A model generated the notes under the pieces. It ran no database searches, had not been told where the DNA came from, and was given only the letters and a program-made list of their open reading frames with translations. 64,000 bases of DNA from RGIG4079 sp045576735. Lineage in GTDB: Bacteria; Bacteroidota; Bacteroidia; Bacteroidales; Muribaculaceae. This document shows positions 40,922 through 49,206 of the stretch, piece by piece (within the stretch, counting starts at the first letter, position 1; every line of letters starts with the position of its first letter). The position numbers were made by a program, and so were the translations under genes. The DNA is taken from NCBI GenBank assembly GCA_045576735.1, contig JAZNGZ010000001.1, forward strand, positions 4,743 through 68,742. The letters run 5' to 3'.

Positions 40922-43579
40922 ATGAATAAAATTATGAATAAAATATTAAAAACAATAGGCCTTGCTGCAGTAGCATCTATGGCATTGATGACAACGAGTG
41001 TTGATGCTCAAGCCGAAACCACTCGTGAGCACCGCGCTATATGGTGTACTCCATTCCTTAGCCACTGGCCCACTGCATCAATAACCTCGGGTAATGCCGA
41101 ATCACACAAGAATGTGCTACGCAAGCGTATGGCAACATACAAAGCGCAAGGTATTAATGTGATTTACTACCATGTGCGCTCTGAGTGTGATGCTACATAT
41201 AAGTCATCATATGAACCTTGGGCAGAATCGGTATCAGGAAAGCGTGGCTCAGCTCCAGCTTTCGACCCATTTGAATTCATGATTCAAACATGTCATGAAT
41301 ATGGTATCGAATGTTATGCATGGATCAACCCATATCGCTACCACACAAGCAAAAACGGTACTCATGGCGGTGGCGCATTGGATTATGAAGTAACTCACCC
41401 CGAATGGTTGATGAGTGGTACAACAAGCAATACAGTGCTCAACCCCGCTAAAAAAGAGGTATTGCAACGTATTCTTGATGTAACACGTGAAATTGTTACA
41501 AACTATGATGTTGATGGTGTGGTTTTCGATGACTATTTCTATCCTCAAGGTGGTACTGCTGAAAACTCTACAGCTCCCGACTGGGCCGACTATCAAGCAA
41601 GCGGAACATCATTGTCAATTGGTGATTGGCGTCGCGCCAATGTTAACAACATGGTGGGTGAAGTCAACAAATTGATAAAGAGTATTAAGCCATATGTATG
41701 TTTCGGTATTTCTCCTGCAGGTAAATCATCTCCTCCCAATGTGGAAACTGAATATGGCATGCCTGCTCTTGGTGGAGACTTCCAATACAACTCTATTTAC
41801 TCAGATCCTCTTTATTGGTTGAAACATCAACAACTCGACTTCGTTTCTCCTCAAGTTTATTGGGTGAGCGAATTTAAGAAACGTAGCGAATGGTGGATTG
41901 ACGCTGCAATCAAATTTGACCGTCACATGTATATTTCTACATCACCAACCGACTACACCTCTGACGCAAGTGCCGGTGCTCAAGCAATGATTGATGAGAT
42001 TAACATGACTCGTGATTTCAATCGTCAAGATGAAACCGGTCTTGTATATTTTGAATACAAAACATTCAATAACTACACCGAAAAATATGATGGCACAAAT
42101 CGTCAATATCTTGGTGACATCTTGTATCAATATGCTTATCAAAACAAAGCGTTGACACCATTGCGCCACTGGAACAATGTGCGTGACCCTAAAATGACTT
42201 CAAACGTTAAAGTTTCGGGAACAACATTGACATGGGACGCAGTAGCCGGAGCCCGTTACACTGTTTATGCAGTGCCAACAACATTGAGTGAATCGGAATT
42301 TACTTGTCAAAAACAATATCTCGAACAAGTGTGCTACACTAATAGCTATGCTATCCCAACAGATAAAGCATCGGGATATACATGGGCTGTGTGTGTATAT
42401 GACCGCTATGGTAACGAATATTCACCATTGTTTGCCGGCAAATCAGTAGGCACAGCAGCTACTCCATCTCTCACATATCCTATTAATGGCGAAAAAGCTC
42501 CCGACTTATTTGCATTTACATGGACAGGCGACGGAACAATGTATCGCGTGGAAATGGCCGAAGATGCTGCATTTACAAAGATTGTAGGAGATGCTGAAAC
42601 CGATGAAAAGAAAGTGTCAATCACAGCTCTTGAAAAGAATCTCGAATCGGGTAAAACTTATTATTGGCGAGTAATTTCAAAGAAACCTAATGCTCTTGAT
42701 AAAACATCGGCAGTGGGTTCATTCGTGGCTTCTCGCCTTGCAATCACTGCACCTACAGCCGAATCAACAGGTGTGTCATTGACTCCAACTATCACTTGGA
42801 CTCCAATCGATGGTTGTGAATTTACACTAGAAATATGCAAAACTGCATCATTTGAAGATATTGTTTACTCAGTTAAAACAAAAGGTTCGTCGGCAACTAT
42901 TCCTGCACGCACACTTTCATCTTACAATGACTACTATGTGCGCGTAACAGCGGCTAAAGATGGACAAACTTCAACAAGTGATGCTGTTATGTTCAAAACT
43001 CTTGAAATGACCGACTTTGCTGCTCCTGAATTTGCTCGTCCTCTTACTGATGGAGCAACAGTGTACAGCAACGAAGCAATTGAAGTGAAACCTTATGATG
43101 GTCTCACATCGGTAACTATTGAAATTGCTGCTGATAAATCAATGCCAAGTCGTAAGAAAACTTCTTATACTATTTATAATCTTGAATGTAAAACTCCAAA
43201 AACAGCCGGCGAAATCGCAATTTCATCGGCAAGCCTTGTAAATGGTACTACTTACTATGTGCGTGCTCGCGGTGCATACAAAACAGCATCGGGCAACAAA
43301 AATACAGCATATTCACCTGTAGTATCATTTGTTTACAATTCAGGAGCCGGAGTTGAAGGAATTACCAACGACGAAGCAAAAGTATATGTAAGCAATGAAA
43401 ATGTAGTGGTATTTGGAACTGCACAATCAGTTGAAATCTACAATATTGGTGGTCAACTTATTGAAAAAAATAATGTTGAAGGTCAATCAACACTCGATAT
43501 TAACCACCTTGCAACAGGTGCTTATATCATCAAAGTTATTTCGGCTGACGAAGTGGTAACTTTGAAACATGTGAAATAA
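40922..43579 (+). CDS. GHL10-type (glycosyl-hydrolase-like 10) secreted enzyme with T9SS tail
   Basis: 885 residues. After a signal peptide (to about VDAQA), residues 35-400 are a GHL10/DUF4015 TIM barrel: REHRAIWCTPFLSHWP, INVIYYHVRSECDATY, YAWINPYRYH, DVDGVVFDDYFYP, and VCFGISPAGKSS. Fibronectin-III-like domains follow (about 415-800). The end (VEIYNIGGQLIEKNN, GAYIIKVISADE, LKHVK) is a T9SS type A sorting domain, so the enzyme is sent to the cell surface or outside. Substrate unknown; the family is thought to cut glycans. It is the last gene of the SusCD operon. Start may also be the ATG four codons later. Confidence 0.88.
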   Translation: MNKIMNKILKTIGLAAVASMALMTTSVDAQAETTREHRAIWCTPFLSHWPTASITSGNAESHKNVLRKRMATYKAQGINVIYYHVRSECDATYKSSYEPWAESVSGKRGSAPAFDPFEFMIQTCHEYGIECYAWINPYRYHTSKNGTHGGGALDYEVTHPEWLMSGTTSNTVLNPAKKEVLQRILDVTREIVTNYDVDGVVFDDYFYPQGGTAENSTAPDWADYQASGTSLSIGDWRRANVNNMVGEVNKLIKSIKPYVCFGISPAGKSSPPNVETEYGMPALGGDFQYNSIYSDPLYWLKHQQLDFVSPQVYWVSEFKKRSEWWIDAAIKFDRHMYISTSPTDYTSDASAGAQAMIDEINMTRDFNRQDETGLVYFEYKTFNNYTEKYDGTNRQYLGDILYQYAYQNKALTPLRHWNNVRDPKMTSNVKVSGTTLTWDAVAGARYTVYAVPTTLSESEFTCQKQYLEQVCYTNSYAIPTDKASGYTWAVCVYDRYGNEYSPLFAGKSVGTAATPSLTYPINGEKAPDLFAFTWTGDGTMYRVEMAEDAAFTKIVGDAETDEKKVSITALEKNLESGKTYYWRVISKKPNALDKTSAVGSFVASRLAITAPTAESTGVSLTPTITWTPIDGCEFTLEICKTASFEDIVYSVKTKGSSATIPARTLSSYNDYYVRVTAAKDGQTSTSDAVMFKTLEMTDFAAPEFARPLTDGATVYSNEAIEVKPYDGLTSVTIEIAADKSMPSRKKTSYTIYNLECKTPKTAGEIAISSASLVNGTTYYVRARGAYKTASGNKNTAYSPVVSFVYNSGAGVEGITNDEAKVYVSNENVVVFGTAQSVEIYNIGGQLIEKNNVEGQSTLDINHLATGAYIIKVISADEVVTLKHVK

Positions 43580-43603
43580 TTTATTTCAGATAAATATCCT
43601 TTG

Positions 43604-43632
43604 AAGGAGGTGCTCTTGATGGGCATCTCCTT
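43604..43632 (+). terminator. Terminator of the SusCD operon
   Basis: A 10-bp stem (AAGGAGGTGC/GCATCTCCTT, one G-U pair) followed by TCATTTTG, 25 bases after the GHL10 stop. Confidence 0.8.
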
Positions 43633-43726
43633 TCATTTTGTAGCAAAGATTTGCACAAATGTAATTTTCTTGTGCATTAAATGATGATTTTCTTGCAAAG
43701 TGCAATAAAAACACGGAAAAAAGTAT

Positions 43727-43734
43727 TACTTTTG
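43727..43734 (+). promoter_or_regulatory. -7 box of the HTH-cupin operon
   Basis: TACTTTTG fits TAnnTTTG and lies 34 bases before the ATG at 43769. No clear -33 element was found. Confidence 0.5.
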
Positions 43735-43768
43735 TTGATTAATATAAGAAATAAAAATCATATAGCTT

Positions 43769-44320
43769 ATGAATCATATAAAAGAAGTTGCAACTCGTTT
43801 GAGAGGGTTGCGCGATGCACTCGATTTATCAATAGAGCAGATTGCAGCCGATTGTGCGGTAACTTCACAAGAATATGCCGATTATGAAGATGGCAAGAAA
43901 GATATTCCTGTGAGTTTTTTGCATCGCATTGCGGCAAAATATGGAGTGGAACTTACAGCATTGTTGTTTGGTGAAGAACCCAAAATGCAAGCCTATTTTG
44001 TGACACGTTCAGGTAAAGGTGTGAAAGTGGAACGCACCAAGGCGTATAGTTATCAAGACCTCGCTGCAGGTTTTGCTCATCGTGTTGTCTCTCCATTTAT
44101 CGTTACAGTAGAACCTACTGATGCCGATAAACCAATGACGATGAATTCTCACCAAGGGCAAGAATTTAATTACGTGTTGCAAGGAAAAATGGAAATTGTG
44201 GTAGGTGGAAAATCTACGATACTCAATCCCGGCGACAGCATTATGTTTGATGCCACATTGCCTCATGGTATGCGCACCACAGGCGGTGAGACAGTTAAAT
44301 TCCTCGCAGTGATTTCATAA
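43769..44320 (+). CDS. XRE-family regulator with C-terminal cupin domain
   Basis: 183 residues. Residues 1-70 form an XRE-type HTH (LDLSIEQIAADCAVTSQEYAD, ISFLHRIAAKYGV-like). Residues about 105-183 form a cupin barrel (NSHQGQEFNYVLQGKMEIVVG, LNPGDSIMFDATLPHGM). Such regulators sense a small molecule and often sit beside an acyl-CoA or acetyl-CoA synthetase; here one follows after 34 bases. It probably controls that gene (inference). Confidence 0.93.
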   Translation: MNHIKEVATRLRGLRDALDLSIEQIAADCAVTSQEYADYEDGKKDIPVSFLHRIAAKYGVELTALLFGEEPKMQAYFVTRSGKGVKVERTKAYSYQDLAAGFAHRVVSPFIVTVEPTDADKPMTMNSHQGQEFNYVLQGKMEIVVGGKSTILNPGDSIMFDATLPHGMRTTGGETVKFLAVIS

Positions 44321-44354
44321 CCATAAAAATATCCCTTCAAAATAATACATAGAT

Positions 44355-46004
44355 ATGTTAGATAAGTTTTTAGAAAAAGCCTCATTTGAATCATATGAGG
44401 ACTTTATGCAAAACTTCAAAATAAACGTGCCCGAAAACTTCAATTTCGGATATGATGTAGTAGATGCATGGGCCGAAAAAGAGCCCGATAAAAAAGCTTT
44501 GCTTTGGACAAATGACCAAGGCGAAGAAATTCAATTTACATTTGCCGACATCAAGCGTGAAAGCGATAAAACAGCTTCATTCTTTGCGTCTCAAGGCATA
44601 GGACGTGGCGATATGGTGATGTTGATCCTCAAACGCCATTATCAATTCTGGTTCTCTATCGTAGCACTTCACAAACTCGGAGCGACAGTAATTCCTGCTA
44701 CACATCTTTTGACTGAAAAAGATATTATATATCGTTGTGAAAAAGCCGATATCAAGGCCATAGTGGCTACCGGTGATGAGATTGTAATCAATCACATTCA
44801 AAATTCATTACCTAAGTGCCCAACGTTGAAAACTCTTATCTCAACCGGACCTATTGTGCCCGAAGGGTGGTTTGATTTCAATAAAGAAATTGAAGCGGCA
44901 GCACCATATGTGCGTCCTGAGTTGGCCAATACAAATGATGATGTGTCATTGATGTATTTCACATCGGGAACAACCGGAAATCCCAAAATGGTGGCACACG
45001 ACTTCACATATCCTCTTGGTCATATCATCACAGGCTCATTCTGGCACAATGTGAAAGAAGATAGCCTTCACTTGACATTGGCCGATACCGGCTGGGGAAA
45101 AGCTGTGTGGGGCAAGCTATATGGACAATGGATTGCCGGAGCAAATGTGTTTGTCTATGATTTTGAAAAATTTGAGCCGGTTGATGTGCTTCATATGATT
45201 CAAAAATATGGCATCACATCATTCTGTGCACCTCCCACAGTGTTCCGTTTCCTCATACGCGAAGATCTTACTAAATTCGACATCTCGACATTGAAATATT
45301 GTACTATTGCAGGCGAAGCTCTCAATCCTAAAGTTTATGATGAGTGGAAACGCTTGACAGGTATTAAGTTGATGGAAGGTTTTGGTCAAACCGAAACCAC
45401 CCTCACTATTGCCACATATCCATGGCTTGAGCCGAAACCCGGTTCAATGGGTTGCAAAGGTCCAGTTTATGACATCGACCTACTCACAGCCGATGGTCGA
45501 TGGGCCGAAGATGGTGAACAAGGCGAAATCGTGGTGCGCACCAATGGCGTGAAACCCGTAGGCTTGTTTAAGGAATATCTTAAAGACCCAGAACTCACTT
45601 ATGAAGCTTATCACGATGATATTTATCACACAGGCGACGTGGCTTGGCGCGATGAAGATGGTTACTTCTGGTTTGTGGGTCGCACCGACGATGTAATCAA
45701 ATCATCGGGTTATCGCATTGGCCCATTTGAGGTGGAAAGCGCATTGATGACACACCCTGCAGTAGTGGAATGTGCTATTACCGGTGTGCCCGACGAAATT
45801 CGTGGTCAAGTGGTGAAAGCAACCATAGTGTTGGCTAAAGACTATAAAGATAAAGCCGGCGAAGCGTTAATCAAGGAAATTCAAAACCATGTGAAACGTG
45901 TCACTGCGCCTTATAAATATCCTCGCATTGTGGAATTTGTTGACGAATTGCCTAAAACTATCAGTGGAAAGATTCGTCGTGTGGAAATTCGTAATAAGAA
46001 ATAA
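44355..46004 (+). CDS. AMP-binding acyl-CoA/acetyl-CoA synthetase
   Basis: 549 residues. It activates a short or medium-chain carboxylic acid to its CoA ester. The ATP loop MYFTSGTTGNPKMV (near 200), the MEGFGQTETTL motif (near 340), YHTGDVAWRDEDGYFWFVGRTDD (split in the same region, 425-450) and the C-terminal SGKIRRVEIRNKK with its catalytic Lys are clear. Overall it resembles the ACSM/medium-chain group more than AcsA. It is co-transcribed with the HTH-cupin gene and overlaps the next gene (proB) by one base. Confidence 0.92.
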   Translation: MLDKFLEKASFESYEDFMQNFKINVPENFNFGYDVVDAWAEKEPDKKALLWTNDQGEEIQFTFADIKRESDKTASFFASQGIGRGDMVMLILKRHYQFWFSIVALHKLGATVIPATHLLTEKDIIYRCEKADIKAIVATGDEIVINHIQNSLPKCPTLKTLISTGPIVPEGWFDFNKEIEAAAPYVRPELANTNDDVSLMYFTSGTTGNPKMVAHDFTYPLGHIITGSFWHNVKEDSLHLTLADTGWGKAVWGKLYGQWIAGANVFVYDFEKFEPVDVLHMIQKYGITSFCAPPTVFRFLIREDLTKFDISTLKYCTIAGEALNPKVYDEWKRLTGIKLMEGFGQTETTLTIATYPWLEPKPGSMGCKGPVYDIDLLTADGRWAEDGEQGEIVVRTNGVKPVGLFKEYLKDPELTYEAYHDDIYHTGDVAWRDEDGYFWFVGRTDDVIKSSGYRIGPFEVESALMTHPAVVECAITGVPDEIRGQVVKATIVLAKDYKDKAGEALIKEIQNHVKRVTAPYKYPRIVEFVDELPKTISGKIRRVEIRNKK

Positions 46005-47092
46005 TGAATATGAATAATCGCTATACACGCATAGCCGTAAAAATTGGTAGCAATGTGTTGACCCGCAAGGACGGCACGCTCGATATTACACGCATGAGTG
46101 CGCTCGTGGACCAAATAGCCGAGTTGCACCATCGTGGCATAGGGGTGATTATGATCTCCTCGGGGGCAGTGGCTTCGGGTCGTAGCGAATTACGTGAAAA
46201 TAAAAAACTTGATGCCGTATCGGCTCGTCAACTATATAGTGCAGTGGGGCAAGCTAAGCTTATAAATCGCTATTATGAGCTATTTCGTGAACATGGCATA
46301 GCTTGTGGACAAGTGTTGACTACAAAGGAGAATTTCTCGACACGTCGTCACTATCTCAACCAAAAACATTGCATGGAAGTGATGCTTGGCAATGGTGTCA
46401 TTCCTATCGTGAATGAAAATGACACGGTATCGGTTACCGAGTTGATGTTTACCGATAATGATGAGTTGTCGGGGCTCATTGCCACGATGATGGGTATGCA
46501 AGCGCTTGTGATATTGAGCAATATTGATGGTGTATATGACGGAAATCCTAATGATGCTACATCGAAAGTTATCACCGATATCGAACAGCAAAACGATGTG
46601 TCGGAGTATATCCAAGAGGGTAAATCTTCGCTCGGACGAGGCGGAATGGCTACAAAATATCGCATAGCTCGAAAGGTGGCCTCGGAAGGTATTGCGGTGA
46701 TTATTGCTAATGGCAAGCGTGACAATATTTTGCTCGATGTGGTGGCTCCCGAACGTAATGTGCCTTACACAATGTTTCATCCTGCAGCTCAACCCACTTC
46801 GGGCGTGAAAAAGTGGATTGCCCATAGCGAAGGGTTCGCGAAAGGCGAGGTGCACATCAACCAAGGAGCAGTAGATGCTTTGTTGTCGGCTCGTGGAGCA
46901 AGTTTGTTACCTATTGGCGTAACCTCTATAATTGGAGATTTTGAAAAAGATGATATAGTGAAGGTGATAGCTCCTAATGGCGATATGATTGCCGTGGGAA
47001 AAGTGGGGTATGACTCAGAATCGGCTCGCCAAGTGCTGGGCGAGAGTGGAGCACGTCCGCTTGTTCATAGCGATTATCTTTATATTGACTAA
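46004..47092 (+). CDS. proB: Glutamate 5-kinase
   Basis: 362 residues. ProB phosphorylates glutamate, the first step of proline synthesis. The kinase part (1-255) shows AVKIGSNVLTRKDGTL, VIMISSGAVASGRSEL, IPIVNENDTVS and GRGGMATKYRIARKVA. A C-terminal PUA domain (about 275-355, FAKGEVHINQGAVDAL) is present. The start overlaps the stop of the upstream gene by one base (TAATG), showing translational coupling. A second in-frame ATG two codons on is also possible. Confidence 0.96.
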   Translation: MNMNNRYTRIAVKIGSNVLTRKDGTLDITRMSALVDQIAELHHRGIGVIMISSGAVASGRSELRENKKLDAVSARQLYSAVGQAKLINRYYELFREHGIACGQVLTTKENFSTRRHYLNQKHCMEVMLGNGVIPIVNENDTVSVTELMFTDNDELSGLIATMMGMQALVILSNIDGVYDGNPNDATSKVITDIEQQNDVSEYIQEGKSSLGRGGMATKYRIARKVASEGIAVIIANGKRDNILLDVVAPERNVPYTMFHPAAQPTSGVKKWIAHSEGFAKGEVHINQGAVDALLSARGASLLPIGVTSIIGDFEKDDIVKVIAPNGDMIAVGKVGYDSESARQVLGESGARPLVHSDYLYID

Positions 47093-47105
47093 TAAAAATA
47101 ATGAA

Positions 47106-48344
47106 ATGAGTAACGAAATATATAAATTGGCTCGCACAGCCGCACGCAAACTTAATCGTATATCGGCCGAAAAAATCAATGCATTATTGATGAATCTTGC
47201 CGATGCCGTAGAGGCTAATATCGAAACTATTCTTGAAGCAAATGCACTTGATTTGCAACGAATGAGCCAAGATGACCCAAAATACGATCGTTTGAAATTG
47301 ACCGATGGGCGTTTGCGCGATATCGCTTCCGATATGCGTTCGGTAGCCTCGTTGCCCTCGCCATTGAATGTGACATTATCGAGCGTTGAACGCCCTAATG
47401 GAATGGTTATTAATAAAGTGACAGTGCCATTTGGGGTGATAGGGGTAATCTATGAAGCTCGTCCTAATGTAACTTTCGATGTGTTCTCGTTATGCGTAAA
47501 AGCCGGTAGCGCTTGCTTGCTCAAAGGAGGTAGCGATGCTCGCGACACAAATGAATGTGCCGCTGCGTTAATTCGCCGAGTTCTTGTAGAGCAAGGTTTC
47601 GACGAAAATACAGTAACCTTGTTGCCAGCATCGCGCGAAGCGACTGCCGAAATGCTCGCTGCGGTGGGTGAGGTAGACTTGATAATCCCTCGTGGAAGCA
47701 AGCAATTGATTAATTTTGTACGCGCTAACTCACGAGTTCCTGTGATTGAAACCGGAGCAGGAGTGTGTCACACCTATGTGCATCAATCGGGATTAATCGA
47801 CCATGCGCGTGAGATTGTGTTGAATGCTAAAACACGCCGAGTGAGTGTGTGTAACTCGCTCGATACATTGATTATCGACCGCTCACGATTAAGTGATTTG
47901 GAGCAGATATGCGCTCCGCTTGCCGAAAAAGCAGTTACGATATATGCCGATGACGACGCATATGCCGTTCTTGAAGGGAAATATGAAAAATTAGAGCGTG
48001 CCACAGCCGATGATTTTGGTCGTGAGTGGCTCGACTATAAGATGTCGGTTAAAACGGTAGCCGATATCGACGAAGCAATAGAATTTGTTGAAGCACACAC
48101 TTCGCGCCATAGTGAATCAATCGTGGCGCAAGATGCAGAAGCAATCAACCGTTTCTGCCGTGATGTAGATGCCGCATGTGTGTATGCCAACGTATCTACA
48201 GCCTTTACCGATGGCGGACAATTTGGGTTCGGAGCCGAAATAGGTATCTCAACACAAAAACTCCACGCTCGCGGGCCGATGGCACTCCCCGAAATAACAA
48301 CCTACAAATACATCATCTCCGGCAACGGACAAGTAAGACGGTGA
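47106..48344 (+). CDS. proA: Gamma-glutamyl phosphate reductase
   Basis: 412 residues. ProA reduces glutamyl phosphate to glutamate semialdehyde with NADPH, the step after ProB. Motifs include VIYEARPNVTFDVFSLCVKAG, LKGGSDARDTN, the catalytic-Cys segment RRVSVCNSLDT (near 249) and the C-terminal FGAEIGISTQKLHARGPMA. The ATG at 47106 is 13 bases after the proB stop and gives the normal family start; an upstream in-frame ATG at 46989 lies inside proB and is not used. Confidence 0.97.
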   Translation: MSNEIYKLARTAARKLNRISAEKINALLMNLADAVEANIETILEANALDLQRMSQDDPKYDRLKLTDGRLRDIASDMRSVASLPSPLNVTLSSVERPNGMVINKVTVPFGVIGVIYEARPNVTFDVFSLCVKAGSACLLKGGSDARDTNECAAALIRRVLVEQGFDENTVTLLPASREATAEMLAAVGEVDLIIPRGSKQLINFVRANSRVPVIETGAGVCHTYVHQSGLIDHAREIVLNAKTRRVSVCNSLDTLIIDRSRLSDLEQICAPLAEKAVTIYADDDAYAVLEGKYEKLERATADDFGREWLDYKMSVKTVADIDEAIEFVEAHTSRHSESIVAQDAEAINRFCRDVDAACVYANVSTAFTDGGQFGFGAEIGISTQKLHARGPMALPEITTYKYIISGNGQVRR

Positions 48345-48380
48345 TAATCAACCCTAATATTAACTATAAATTTAATTAAC

Positions 48381-48800
48381 ATGAGAAAGATTTCATTATT
48401 ATTTTTAAGTTTCGCTATGACAGTGTTAAGCATGGTAACTCTTAGTGCTTGTTCTTCTCCAGAATCAGTAGCTCAAGACTTTGTTGATGGGATTAACGAA
48501 CAAAAAGCTGCTTTCTCTCAATCAGGAGTGATATTTGAAGGCGCAAAAATAGACGGAAAGAAAATTGTAATCACAATTAAGATGGATCTAGAATTTGGCG
48601 CTTTAAAAGAAACAATGGAAGCGTCAATGAAGTCTCAACTTTCAGCTTCGGCATTAGTATCTCAATTTGGAGCGTTGGACAAAGCCGTGTTTAACAAAAT
48701 AGTAGAAGGAGGATATTCAATGGTATATTGTTATAAAGATTCTACCGGAGATTCAATCAATATTGAAATATCTAATGCTGAATTAAAGGCCGCAATCTAA
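48381..48800 (+). CDS. Small lipoprotein of unknown function
   Basis: 139 residues. A signal with lipobox (LSAC) is followed by a short helix-strand domain (SVAQDFVDGINEQKAAF, KIVITIKMDLEFGALK, NKIVEGGYSMVYCYKD). It resembles the small DUF4854-type envelope lipoproteins but the match is not firm. It lies 36 bases after proA; whether it shares the transcript is unclear, as its own terminator follows. Confidence 0.78.
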   Translation: MRKISLLFLSFAMTVLSMVTLSACSSPESVAQDFVDGINEQKAAFSQSGVIFEGAKIDGKKIVITIKMDLEFGALKETMEASMKSQLSASALVSQFGALDKAVFNKIVEGGYSMVYCYKDSTGDSINIEISNAELKAAI

Positions 48801-49206
48801 AAATCGTTATAGCATAAAATGAAGGAGTCCAGAGCCACTCTGGGCTCTTTTGTGTAAAATTTAATTGAGGATTTATATAGAATGTGATAAATGTGAAAAC
48901 GATAGGGCGCGTTTATTTTTATGTATGATGATTGTACTATGTCAAAATTCTGATGGCGTGACCATTGAGGCGAAATCTCAAATGCCGATTTAAAATCGGC
49001 GATTAAATGATAAGTATACAAAATACGAGTAATAGGGCACTGGCATATAGTCAATGCCTTTTTTGTGATAAGATAATGAGGTAAAGGCGTATTTACTGAA
49101 TTTTAGTATTTTTTTTTGATGTTAAATGATGATTTAATGTAAAAGGGTTGTATCTTTGTGAAATAATATATTATATAAAACACCACGTTAACGGCTTATA
49201 AAGTTT
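48801..49206. other. 406-bp spacer with terminator and -7 box
   Basis: No gene. Besides the terminator it has a palindrome (GCCGATTTAAAATCGGC, 48984-49000), a weak hairpin with T6 near 49040-49068, and a TATCTTTG box (49151-49158) that fits the promoter of the TPR gene with a leader of about 42 bases. Confidence 0.65.
48825..48847 (+). terminator. Terminator after the small lipoprotein
   Basis: A 10-bp stem GAGTCCAGAG/CTCTGGGCTC with a 3-base loop, followed by TTTTGTG. Confidence 0.85.

Noticed and set aside
46280..46864. 194-codon minus-strand frame opposite proB
   Set aside because: proB has all kinase and PUA motifs; the His-rich shadow frame has no family signal.
46989..47105. Upstream extension of proA
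   Set aside because: It lies inside proB in another frame; the ATG at 47106 gives the family N-terminus.
48960..49068. Possible structured RNA from a palindrome and a weak T-tailed hairpin
   Set aside because: The stems are short or imperfect, and nothing matches a riboswitch class I can recognise.
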